Counted from the first letter of the stretch, positions 1 to 5,824 are shown. The stretch: DNA of 11,533 nt from an uncultured Clostridia bacterium (GCA_947624455.1 CANQKL010000040.1:1-11533); one strand, 5' to 3'. Numbers and translations: made by a program. Notes: generated by a model from the sequence alone, not told the origin.

Positions 1-174
1 AGCGGTGATTTTCGTTCGTAGTCCAAGGGCATAAAATGAGAAAATTCGCTCGTAAGGGCGAATTTTCTACATTAATATGTTGTTCAGTTTTTGTAAAGCG
101 ATTACATAACGCTATAATTGCCTTAAATTAAGTCATTCAGCCCTTGGACGATCTGCGCGACTTTTTTCCGGCCC
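1..174 (+). repeat. Repeat element A (partial, cut by window edge)
   Basis: Non-coding repeat. Bases 1-35 are identical to 4160-4194, and similarity continues to about 149 (matching to about 4309). Shared blocks include the CTCGTAA loop, an ACATTAATAT stretch and CTATAATTG-CTTAAATTAAG. Bases 150-174 (GATCTGCGCGACTTTTTTCC...) are a degenerate copy of the right end of element C at 4427-4452 (GATCTGCGCCATTTTTTTAC...). Relative to C, about 115 bases between these blocks are missing. A perfect 10-bp hairpin lies at 40-49/58-67; its stem sequence differs from the C copy although pairing is kept. A TATAAT at 113-118 has no convincing -35. The left end lies outside the window. Confidence 0.75.
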
Positions 175-199
175 AAAAGTAAAATCTTTAATACAACTA

Positions 200-228
200 T
201 TGACAAACAAGCAAAAATGTGGTATCAT
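200..228 (+). promoter_or_regulatory. Sigma-A promoter of folT-folC
   Basis: TTGACA at 200-205 and TATCAT at 223-228, separated by 17 bases. Transcription should start near 235, just before the THF riboswitch aptamer, as expected for a riboswitch leader. Confidence 0.85.
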
Positions 229-240
229 CATCCTTGCAAA

Positions 241-341
241 GTAGGATCGCGCGCGTAAAGTGAGAAAGGGACGGGAAGTTGCCCTTTCTACGAAGAAGGT
301 CACCGAGCTTTCGCGGTGCGCGGTCCGCATTCCGTTGCTAC
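241..341 (+). ncRNA. Tetrahydrofolate (THF-I) riboswitch aptamer
   Basis: The leader matches my recollection of the THF riboswitch consensus in order: GTAG at the 5' end, GCGTAAAGTG, a hairpin GAAAGGG/CCCTTTC (264-270/282-288) with a GGGAAGTTG-type loop, ACGAAG, GCGGTG, GCATTCC and a closing CTAC (338-341). P2 can form from 245-252 with 318-325 (8 bp, one G-U). The loop bases GGAA (274-277) can pair with TTCC (330-333), which reproduces the family pseudoknot. Position between a sigma-A promoter and folT-folC fits the known regulon. THF or related reduced folates should lower expression. No covariance-model score was computed. Confidence 0.87.
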
Positions 342-371
342 GAAAAGAATAGATGCGTCTTTGGCGCGGCG

Positions 372-417
372 AACATCCTTTTTGTAGTGATTTTTACAGA
401 AAGGATGTTTTTATTTT
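372..417 (+). promoter_or_regulatory. folT leader hairpin masking the SD (riboswitch expression platform)
   Basis: Stem 372-386 pairs with 395-409 (15 bp, one G-U, 8-base loop). Its 3' arm contains the folT Shine-Dalgarno GAAAGGA (399-405), and it runs straight into a T-rich stretch ending at the TTG start codon. Folding would hide the ribosome site and could also terminate transcription. GATGCG at 352-357 can pair with CGCATT at 327-332, inside the aptamer's 3' strand, which is one possible switching link. Whether control is translational, transcriptional or both cannot be decided from sequence. Confidence 0.65.
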
Positions 418-922
418 GAAAAAAAATCTTACGCGCACCGTTGTCTTAGTGGCTGTAATGTCGGCCCTCAGCGTGGTTTTACGGCTTTTGGGCTATCCCC
501 AGACCGGCTCCACCCGCTACGATCTGGGTTTTTTGCCCATTTGCGCGGCGGGGACTATGCTCGGCCCCCTCTGGGGCGGGATAGCCTATGTGCTTGCCGA
601 CCTCCTCGGCACCTTGGCCGCCGCCCAGACCCCGTACGTCCCCATTACTCTGTGTAAGTTCATTTTTGGCGGCCTGTTCGGGTTGTTTTTCTACAAAAAG
701 AACGTGAGCCTATCCCGCATAATCCTATGCGTCCTGACAATAACCGTCCTGGTGGATCTGATAGCCATGCCTGTGGCCCTGTCCTTCCTCTACGGCAAGG
801 GCGTATGGGCGATAATCGGGAGCCGCCTTATCCAGACGGCGGTGATGTTCCCCCTGCGCGTCGCGGGGATCTGGCTGATGAACAAATACCTGGGCAGATA
901 TCTCGTCCGATATACTATATGA
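416..922 (+). CDS. folT: Folate ECF transporter S component FolT
   Basis: Substrate-binding membrane subunit of an energy-coupling-factor transporter for folate; it would use the shared EcfA/A'/T module, which is not in this window. The chosen start is TTG at 416, ten bases after GAAAGGA (399-405), giving 168 residues. An in-frame ATG at 353 would put translation through the regulatory hairpin and has no good SD. The protein is hydrophobic with about six membrane segments. Near residue 35 it has the FolT-type stretch RYDLGFLPI followed by AGTMLGPLWGGIAYVLADLLG-like sequence, typical of S components that present GP.WG..VG...D on helix 2-3. The C-terminal part has the usual hydrophobic RLIQTAVMFPLR segment. 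It sits behind a THF riboswitch and 13 bases before folC, which supports folate rather than another vitamin as substrate. Confidence 0.9.
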   Translation: MKKNLTRTVVLVAVMSALSVVLRLLGYPQTGSTRYDLGFLPICAAGTMLGPLWGGIAYVLADLLGTLAAAQTPYVPITLCKFIFGGLFGLFFYKKNVSLSRIILCVLTITVLVDLIAMPVALSFLYGKGVWAIIGSRLIQTAVMFPLRVAGIWLMNKYLGRYLVRYTI

Positions 923-935
923 AAAGGTGATATGA

Positions 936-2177
936 ATGTCCGACTTCGCGGCTTACGCAAACAGCTTTCAAACAGTGATAAATCTCAGCCTGGGAAGAAT
1001 ATCGGCTCTGTTGGAAATGGCCGGTAATCCCCAAGACAGGTGCCGCTGCGTCCATGTGGGCGGCACCAACGGGAAAGGCTCCGTCTGCGCCTTTTTGGAG
1101 GCTATGCTCATGGCCTCGGGCCTAAAGGTCGGCAAGTACACCTCTCCCAATTTGGTTCGGGTCAACGAGCGCATATGCGTGAACGCCGTCCCCATTCCCG
1201 ATGACCGTCTCGTCCCTCTGCTGGAGGAGACAGGCCGTCGCTGCGCCGAGGTCAAGAGGCGGCTTGGCGAAATGCCCTCCCAGTTCGAGGTCTGGACGGC
1301 GGCCGCTTTCGAGTACCTGGCGGACGAGGGCTGCGACATTGTGCTGCTGGAGGTGGGGATGGGCGGCGAGTTCGACGCGACAAACGTCATAAAGTCCAAC
1401 GCCGCCGCCGTACTGACCAGGATAGATCTGGATCACTGCGCCTATCTGGGCAAAACGGTGGAGGAGATAGCCCGCACGAAATGCGGCATAATCAAGTCCG
1501 GCTGTCCCACGGTCACCGTGGAGCAGCTTCCGGAGGTCAACGCGGTCATAGCGGAAAAGGCCGCCGAAAAGGGCAGTCCCCTCACCGTGGCCTCCGCGCC
1601 AGCTCCCATGGGCTTTTCCGACATATACGAGTATATCCTGTACGGAGACAGGCGGCTAAAGTGCGGACTTGGCGGCCCCCATCAGTTGGAGAACGCGGCC
1701 CTGGCCATAGCCACGGCCAAGGCTTTGGGGCTGGACGATGTCAGCATATGTAAGGGGATCGAAGCCGCCCGCCATCCCGCCCGTCTGGAGCCTCTCGCGC
1801 CGGGGCTGCTCTTTGACGGGGCGCACAATCCCAACGGGGTGTCCGCCCTCGCCGCCGCTTTGGAGCGGTACTTCCCAGGCCAGCGGCGGACGGTGATCTT
1901 CGCCTGTATGAGGGACAAGGACGTGCTGCCGTCTCTGAGGATGCTGGACGGCCCGGGGCGCGGCTTTATCTTCACCGAGGTAGCGGGCAATCCCCGATCT
2001 ATGAAGGCTGACGAGCTGTGTTCTCTGGCCTTGTCGGCCGGCATCCGCGGGCAGGCGGCTCCCGACCTGACCGCCGCGGTAAAGCTGGCTTCGAAAAAGG
2101 GCCTCCCCGCCGTGATCTGCGGGTCGCTGTACCTGTACGAGACCGCCGACCAAGCGGTCAGGGAATGGAAAATGTGA
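936..2177 (+). CDS. folC: Folylpolyglutamate synthase FolC
   Basis: Mur-ligase-fold enzyme that adds glutamates to reduced folates using ATP, keeping imported or newly made folate inside the cell. At 413 residues it is of normal family length. Visible motifs: P-loop GTNGKGS at 43-49, TSPN at 69-72, EVGMGGEFDATN at 139-150, the DLDH block at 164-167, GIIK at 184-187, HQLENAALA near 250, and DGAHNP at 294-299, which starts the C-terminal domain. The start ATG follows AAAAGGTGAT (922-931); the gap after folT is 13 bases, so the two form an operon. Some homologues are bifunctional with dihydrofolate synthase activity; the sequence does not settle that, but pairing with a folate importer favours the polyglutamylation role. 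Repeat element B begins two bases after the stop codon. Confidence 0.95.
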   Translation: MSDFAAYANSFQTVINLSLGRISALLEMAGNPQDRCRCVHVGGTNGKGSVCAFLEAMLMASGLKVGKYTSPNLVRVNERICVNAVPIPDDRLVPLLEETGRRCAEVKRRLGEMPSQFEVWTAAAFEYLADEGCDIVLLEVGMGGEFDATNVIKSNAAAVLTRIDLDHCAYLGKTVEEIARTKCGIIKSGCPTVTVEQLPEVNAVIAEKAAEKGSPLTVASAPAPMGFSDIYEYILYGDRRLKCGLGGPHQLENAALAIATAKALGLDDVSICKGIEAARHPARLEPLAPGLLFDGAHNPNGVSALAAALERYFPGQRRTVIFACMRDKDVLPSLRMLDGPGRGFIFTEVAGNPRSMKADELCSLALSAGIRGQAAPDLTAAVKLASKKGLPAVICGSLYLYETADQAVREWKM

Positions 2178-2179
2178 AG

Positions 2180-2441
2180 GGGGCTGTAAAAAAATGGCGC
2201 AGACCGGCGTCGGAGCAAAGCCTGTCTTTGCTCCGACGCTTTTTTCTTGCGAAAAAATGTCGTCGCGCGAAGGCTTGCTCCTCCTATTTTCGCAAAAGGT
2301 CACGCCGCGCTGCGGCTATTCGGGCGGGTAAACCGCCCTCTTAACGCCTTCGCTCGCTACCAACCTTTTGCGAGTTTGCCGCCTCCGGCGGCTTTGGCTC
2401 ACTAACAATGTGCCTAAGAACCTCTCCCTCACAAACAACAG
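2180..2441 (+). repeat. Repeat element B
   Basis: Starts with GGGGCTGTAAAAAAATGG two bases after the folC stop. The next bases, GCGCAGACC, equal (one change) the reverse complement of the right end of element C. From the CGTCGGAGCAAAG hairpin (2208 on) it is nearly identical for about 90 bases to the reverse complement of C (4156 down to about 4065). It then continues with shuffled shared blocks: CCTTTTGCGAGTT, GGCTTTGGCTCACTAAC and TCACAAACAAC. The 270-base inner module present in C (about 4160-4426) is absent. No opposite terminus is visible, so the right end appears truncated or decayed. No gene is seen in 2180-2490. Confidence 0.75.
2207..2245 (+). terminator. Intrinsic terminator of folT-folC (inside element B)
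   Basis: Perfect 14-bp stem 2207-2220/2226-2239 with loop CCTGT, followed by six T (2240-2245). Lies 30 bases after the folC stop. The hairpin belongs to the repeat family, and a near copy in inverted orientation lies at about 4123-4156. Confidence 0.9.
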
Positions 2442-2491
2442 GGCCGCGTTTACGTTTTTTGACGCGCAATCCGTTTTTTGTCCGTTGGCTA

Positions 2492-2520
2492 TTGACGCGG
2501 GGCGGATTTTAGGTTATAAT
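2492..2520 (+). promoter_or_regulatory. Sigma-A promoter of the FNT-family gene
   Basis: TTGACG at 2492-2497 and a perfect TATAAT at 2515-2520 with a 17-base spacer; the start codon follows 22 bases later, giving a very short leader. Confidence 0.88.
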
Positions 2521-2542
2521 GTAACAAAAAGGGGATGATTTT

Positions 2543-3151
2543 ATGCAAACCTTTACCAAAGCCCTGGCGGCGGGCCTGACCATCGACCTGGGCGTGGCGG
2601 TCTATCTGTCCTGCCCGAACAAAGTCGCCGGAGCCTTACTGTTCTCGGTGGCTCTGTTCAGTATCTGCTCCTTCGGCATGAATCTGTTTACCGGTAAGAT
2701 CGGGTACATACTGCAAAACCGCGGCGAACCCAACTGCCTTGTTATTTGGCTGGGAAATTTTGTGGGCTGCGCTGGCGGCGCGGCTCTGCTGCGTTTGGCA
2801 AAGCCCCAACTGGCGGAGGCGGCCAGGGAGCTTATGGCGGCCAAGCTCCAGCTGAGCTGGCCCTCGGTGGCGGTACTGGCCTTTTTCTGCGGCCTGCTCA
2901 TGTACCTGGCCGTGGAAAATTACGTCTCCAACCCCAGCGGCGCGGGCAAGGCCGTGGGGATCTTCCTGTGCATCTCCACCTTCATACTTTCGGGCTTTGA
3001 ACACAGCATAGCCGACATTGGCTACGCGGCCCTGGCGGTGAACGGACTGGCCGAGGGAGGGCGTATGCTGCTGTTTGTGGCGGTAGTCTCCGTTTTCAAC
3101 GGCGTCGGCTCGATATTTTTGCACAATCTGCTGCGCATAGGAAAAAAGTGA
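2543..3151 (+). CDS. Formate/nitrite transporter (FNT) family membrane protein
   Basis: Likely a membrane channel for a small monovalent anion such as formate, nitrite or hydrosulfide. Six hydrophobic segments are seen at about residues 5-24, 27-50, 64-86, 107-128, 133-163 and 173-197. Family marks: LFTGK at 48-52 (position of the usual LFTGN), GEPNCLVIWLGNFVGC at 61-76, GLLMYLAVENY at 117-127, and SGFEHSIADIGY at 150-161, where His154 matches the conserved pore histidine of FocA-type channels. At 202 residues it is shorter than typical FNT proteins (about 250-285), mainly by lacking N- and C-terminal extensions, so it looks compact rather than truncated. ATG 2543 follows AAGGGGATGA at a good distance. 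The substrate cannot be told from sequence; nearness to folate genes (formate is a THF substrate) is only suggestive. Confidence 0.82.
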   Translation: MQTFTKALAAGLTIDLGVAVYLSCPNKVAGALLFSVALFSICSFGMNLFTGKIGYILQNRGEPNCLVIWLGNFVGCAGGAALLRLAKPQLAEAARELMAAKLQLSWPSVAVLAFFCGLLMYLAVENYVSNPSGAGKAVGIFLCISTFILSGFEHSIADIGYAALAVNGLAEGGRMLLFVAVVSVFNGVGSIFLHNLLRIGKK

Positions 3152-3226
3152 CCGCCCGGAGGGGCTTTTGTGAAGAAATGCGGTCAGGAGCCTTTTAAAA
3201 CCGACAATTTTTATGAAAAATATCCC

Positions 3227-3255
3227 TTGAGTCCAAGGTAAAATTCTGCTATAAT
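3227..3255 (+). promoter_or_regulatory. Sigma-A promoter of carD
   Basis: TTGAGT at 3227-3232, 17-base spacer, TATAAT at 3250-3255. A second TATAAT at 3261-3266 lacks a matching -35. A weak 7-bp inverted repeat (3149-3155/3180-3186) after the preceding stop is the only terminator-like structure between the two genes. Confidence 0.82.
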
Positions 3256-3296
3256 ATGGGTATAATGACAATAAGAGCTTTGGACGGAGGAATAAA

Positions 3297-3785
3297 ATGT
3301 TTAAGGTAAATGACACTGTGGTATACGGAGTGTCAGGGGTTTGCGAGATCGAGGAACTCAGAGAAATGAATATTGGCGGAAAGAGCGCCACTTACTATGT
3401 GCTTCGCCCGCTCAGCGCCGGGAGTTCCACGGTGTTCGTGCCTGTGGATAACCCTAATCTCACGGCCAAAATGCAGAAGGTCATGTCCCGGGACGAGGCA
3501 AGTTCCATGCTGGACGACAAGACCCAGTATCTGGACTGGGTGGAGGAGCGAAAGCTCCGGGCCGAAAAGTATAGCGCCGTCATTTCCGGCGGCGATAAGC
3601 GGGAGATCCTCTGTATGCTTCGACTGCTCTACGGCGAAAAGCTCCGGGCCGAAAGCCAGGGAAAAAAGCAGTACATCACCGACAAGCGGCTGATGAACAT
3701 TGCCGAAAAAATCGTTGGAGACGAGTTCTCCTATGTTATGGATCTGCCGCGTGAAGGCGTGGCAAAATATGTTTACGAACACTGA
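3297..3785 (+). CDS. carD: CarD/CdnL-family transcriptional regulator
   Basis: RNA-polymerase-binding protein of the CarD_CdnL_TRCF family, 162 residues, the usual size. Residues 1-60 form the polymerase-interacting Tudor-like domain: VNDTVVYGVSGVCEIEEL, then YYVLRPL (33-39), STVFVPVDN (44-52). The common VVYP is VVYG here. Residues about 65-162 form the helical DNA-binding part with a charged WVEERKLRAEKY stretch (81-92) and DKRLMNIAEKIVGDEFSYVM (129-148). In relatives this protein stabilises the open promoter complex, especially at rRNA and other growth promoters; that role is assumed here. ATG 3297 follows GGAGG (3286-3290) by six bases. It is transcribed from its own promoter. A degenerate repeat end (GGGACTGTAAAAAAAT, 3786-3801) begins immediately after the stop codon. 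Confidence 0.93.
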   Translation: MFKVNDTVVYGVSGVCEIEELREMNIGGKSATYYVLRPLSAGSSTVFVPVDNPNLTAKMQKVMSRDEASSMLDDKTQYLDWVEERKLRAEKYSAVISGGDKREILCMLRLLYGEKLRAESQGKKQYITDKRLMNIAEKIVGDEFSYVMDLPREGVAKYVYEH

Positions 3786-3801
3786 GGGACTGTAAAAAAA
3801 T
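3786..3801 (+). repeat. Degenerate repeat terminus directly after carD stop
   Basis: GGGACTGTAAAAAAAT starts on the base after the carD TGA. It matches the terminus GGGGCTGTAAAAAAAT found after folC (2180) and, on the minus strand, after the exchanger gene (4452). A second, fuller terminus follows at 3831, so this may be a remnant of an earlier insertion or a duplicated end. Confidence 0.6.
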
Positions 3802-3862
3802 AATAACTCGCTATGTAACCTGGAGGTACTGGGGCTGTCAAAAAAAATCGTGCAGAACAGCG

Positions 3863-3898
3863 TCGGAACAAGCGTTGCATCGCTTGTTCCGATTTTTT
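3863..3898 (+). terminator. Intrinsic terminator downstream of carD (inside element C)
   Basis: Perfect 12-bp stem 3863-3874/3881-3892, loop TTGCAT, then six T (3893-3898). The same arms (TCGGARCAAGCG/CGCTTGTTCCGA) recur in the tRNA-Leu terminator at 5985-6014. Confidence 0.82.
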
Positions 3899-4159
3899 CA
3901 AAATCGGAACAATGGCTCGCGCCACTGTTCCTCCTTTTCCCCACAAACAACTTCGTTGTTTGTGGGGAGGGGTTCGTTGGCACATAAAACTCGCAAAAGG
4001 TTGTTAGTGAGCCAAAGCCGCAGCGAGGGCCGCTTTAGGCCCGAAGCAGGCGACGCGAACGTGACCTTTTGCGAAAAGGAGGAGCAAGCCTTTGCGCGAC
4101 GACATTTTTTCGCAAGAAAAAGCGTCGGAGCAAAGACAGGCTTTGCTCCGACGCTGACG

Positions 4160-4309
4160 AGCGGTGATTTTCGTTCGTAGTCCAAGGGCATAAAGAAAGA
4201 AAAACCGTCTTTTTCTCGTAAAAAGGCGGTTTTTCCACATTAATATATTATTTAATTTTTTGTCGATTGATTATGCTATAATTTGTCTTAAATTAAGGCT
4301 TTCAGCAAA
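4160..4309 (+). repeat. Second copy of the ~150-bp module of element A
   Basis: Direct repeat of bases 1-149. The first 35 bases are identical. The central hairpin is longer here (4199-4214/4220-4235, 16 bp with one G-T, loop CTCGT) than in A (10 bp), and the stem sequences differ while pairing is kept. Downstream blocks ACATTAATAT, CTATAATT and CTTAAATTAAG are conserved. Read on the minus strand the hairpin is followed by a T-rich run, so it might stop transcripts from the exchanger gene; that is tentative. Confidence 0.75.
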
Positions 4310-4455
4310 ATGGGGGCCCCCGCAAAACGGCGAAGCCGATTTTGTGGGGAAAAGGAGGAGCAGCGAGGTAAGCCGTGTTTCGATTTTTTAAATCGAAACT
4401 TGCGATACCGAACTTGCGACGACGCAGATCTGCGCCATTTTTTTACAGCCCCACT

Positions 4456-5412
4456 TTAAATCGCTAAGTAGTTGCGCATAATTATATACGCCAGATAAAC
4501 GGCGTAGGTCAGTACCATAACGGTACCGGCGCACTTGCCCAGCCGCTTGTTCTTATACATGGGGATGGCGAAGATAACGCTGACGGCGATGAGAATGACT
4601 GTGTCGATTATGACCTCGCCGCCCACCTTTATTGGCCTTATGGAGGCGGAGGCTCCCAGCACCAGCAGTATATTGAAGATGTTGGAACCCACCACGTTGC
4701 CCACGGCGATGTCGTTTTCGCCCTTCCTTGAGGCCACCACGCTGGTCACAAGCTCTGGCAGCGAGGTGCCGCAGGCCACGATGGTCAGTCCCACCAGTAT
4801 CTCGTCCATGCCCCAGGCGATAGCCACGGCGGAAGCGTTGTCAACTACCAGATCGCCGCCCAGGATTATGGCCGCAATGCCCAGCGCTGAGAAAAGCAGG
4901 CTCTTCCAGAGCTTGGGTATCTCGCCCTCCTCGGCTGTCTGCGACCGGGAACGAAGGGCTCCGATTACGGTGTAGGCAATGAAAACAGCAAACAGTATCA
5001 GCAGTATCACGCCGTCGGCCCGAGACAGGTCGTTGGGCGTTACAAACAGGAACATCCCCAGCATGACCGCGGTTATGAGCAGCATAAAGGGGTAGTCCCG
5101 CCTGAGTATATCTTTGGACACGGGCAGGGCCATGAATATGGCCGACAGGCCGGTTACCACCAGCAGGTTGAACATATTAGAACCCAGGACGTTGCCCACG
5201 GCGATGCCGTTGCTGCCGTTTATAGCGGCGACAATGCTGACCGAGGCCTCGGGCGCGCTGGTGCCGAAGGCCACGATGGTCAGTCCCACCACCACGGCGG
5301 GTATCTTCAGCTTACGGCTGATGCCTACCGCGCCGTCCACAAAGACGTCGGCGCCCTTGACCAGCAGCACGAAGCCCACCAGCAGCAGCAAAATGTTCAA
5401 TAAAATCCCCAT
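4456..5412 (-). CDS. CaCA-family cation exchanger (K+-dependent Na+/Ca2+ exchanger-like, YrbG type)
   Basis: Ten-helix-type membrane antiporter of 318 residues with the two inverted alpha repeats of the Ca2+:cation antiporter superfamily. Repeat 1: GLTIVAFGTSAPE (43-55) and IAVGNVLGSNMFN (70-82). Repeat 2: GLTIVACGTSLPE (208-220) and IAVGNVVGSNIFN (235-247). The acidic Glu55 and Glu220 and the GSN asparagines line the ion site in the family. A cytoplasmic charged linker lies near 153-170. I start at ATG 5412 because GGAG sits six bases upstream on the minus strand; an in-frame ATG 27 bases earlier has no SD. The gene is the only one behind a yybP-ykoY Mn2+ riboswitch, so Mn2+ export (perhaps besides Ca2+) is the likely job. 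The stop codon is three bases from the right end of repeat element C. Confidence 0.92.
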   Translation of the reverse strand: MGILLNILLLLVGFVLLVKGADVFVDGAVGISRKLKIPAVVVGLTIVAFGTSAPEASVSIVAAINGSNGIAVGNVLGSNMFNLLVVTGLSAIFMALPVSKDILRRDYPFMLLITAVMLGMFLFVTPNDLSRADGVILLILFAVFIAYTVIGALRSRSQTAEEGEIPKLWKSLLFSALGIAAIILGGDLVVDNASAVAIAWGMDEILVGLTIVACGTSLPELVTSVVASRKGENDIAVGNVVGSNIFNILLVLGASASIRPIKVGGEVIIDTVILIAVSVIFAIPMYKNKRLGKCAGTVMVLTYAVYLAYIIMRNYLAI

Positions 5413-5558
5413 AATTGTCTCCAATCCGCCGCCGCGCACGGCATAAAATTTTTGTTAACAGCTCGGTATGGGCGCGGTCTTTTGCGGCCGCGCCCCAAGC
5501 GCGTCTCTCGTCCGCGCGGGAAGGAGCGACAAGAGACGGCTTTTCGCGTTTCCCGCTG

Positions 5559-5620
5559 AAAAAAACGGACCTTCATTGCGGTATATTTGAAACCAACGCA
5601 AATATACCGCAATAAAAGTC
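5559..5620 (-). terminator. Riboswitch-controlled terminator of the exchanger leader
   Basis: On the minus strand, 5620-5599 pairs with 5589-5568 in a 22-bp stem (two G-U), loop of nine bases, then two bases and seven T (5565-5559). Its 5' arm includes the CTTTT that forms the 3' strand of the aptamer's P1, so P1 and terminator are mutually exclusive. Ligand binding would stabilise P1 and allow read-through, giving an ON switch. Between it and the start codon the leader holds two more hairpins (5538-5528/5512-5502 and 5495-5488/5477-5470) of unknown role. Confidence 0.85.
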
Positions 5621-5723
5621 TCGTTTCTTAGACATTGGACACGACCGCCAATGCCTAGCGGCATCCCGGGCCAAAGGCCGTATTGACGGGATAACCGACG
5701 CCGGGCGTTAACTACTCCCTTTT
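5614..5723 (-). ncRNA. yybP-ykoY manganese riboswitch aptamer
   Basis: Reading the minus strand from 5723: AAAAGGGAGTAG, the conserved 5' motif; then a CCCGTCAATAC-type L1/junction motif, hairpins GGCC-TTT-GGCC enclosed by ATCCCG/CGGGAT, and ATGCC-GCTA-GGCAT; ending in CGAGACTTTT, whose CTTTT pairs with AAAAG to form P1. Both ends and the spacing fit the yybP-ykoY family (from memory; no covariance search was run). The family senses Mn2+ and controls metal exporters, matching the CaCA exchanger downstream. Transcription starts just upstream, leaving almost no extra leader. Confidence 0.87.
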
Positions 5724-5733
5724 ATCTGTAATT

Positions 5734-5763
5734 ATTATACAACCGAGGCGGCCCATTTGTCAA
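5734..5763 (-). promoter_or_regulatory. Sigma-A promoter of the exchanger gene
   Basis: On the minus strand TTGACA (5763-5758), 18-base spacer, TATAAT (5739-5734). A 10-bp inverted repeat (5761-5770/5786-5795) overlaps the -35 and is AT-rich inside, so it could be an UP element or an operator. Confidence 0.85.
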
Positions 5764-5764
5764 T

Positions 5765-5790
5765 AGTTTTGTAAAATTTTTTTGTAAAAC
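5765..5790. repeat. AT-rich 26-bp direct repeat, copy 1
   Basis: Identical to 5825-5850 over 26 bases, exactly 60 bases apart. Each copy holds two TTTTGTAAAA-like motifs. Copy 1 lies directly upstream of the minus-strand -35 of the exchanger promoter and is the core of a palindrome with CAATAG/CTATTG arms. Confidence 0.9.
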
Positions 5791-5824
5791 TATTGGGCGA
5801 CGATGCCGGGTTCCCCCATCGCTC

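Larger units (their letters stand above)
3831..4452. repeat. Repeat element C, 622 bp with inverted termini (MITE-like)
   Basis: Left end GGGGCTGTCAAAAAAAATCG (3831) and right end read on the minus strand GGGGCTGTAAAAAAATGG (4452) form imperfect terminal inverted repeats that both continue into a GCAGA block. The bases ACT flank both sides (3828-3830, 4453-4455), a possible 3-bp target duplication. The interior encodes no recognisable protein but is packed with hairpins: 3863-3874/3881-3892, 3939-3951/3955-3967 (13 bp, loop TTC), 4199-4214/4220-4235 and 4377-4386/4390-4399. The inner module about 4160-4426 is present in A (in part) and absent from B, so the family is modular. No transposase is present; if mobile it would need one supplied from elsewhere. 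Confidence 0.7.

Noticed and set aside
36..131. Small ORF (31 codons, ATG to TAA) inside element A
   Set aside because: The start codon and frame are not kept in the second copy at 4160-4309, there is no SD, and the region is better explained as a hairpin-bearing repeat.
1656..2303. Minus-strand open frame across the end of folC and element B
   Set aside because: Overlaps the well-supported folC frame and repeat DNA, with no motif or SD.
3875..4240. Several short open frames on both strands in element C
   Set aside because: They run through inverted-repeat hairpins, mirror each other on the two strands and have no SD or conserved motif.
2180..4452. A composite transposon carrying the FNT gene and carD between inverted ends
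   Set aside because: Each gene has its own promoter and ordinary housekeeping character, there is no transposase, and the inner ends at 3786 and 3831 show that the right part is an element on its own.
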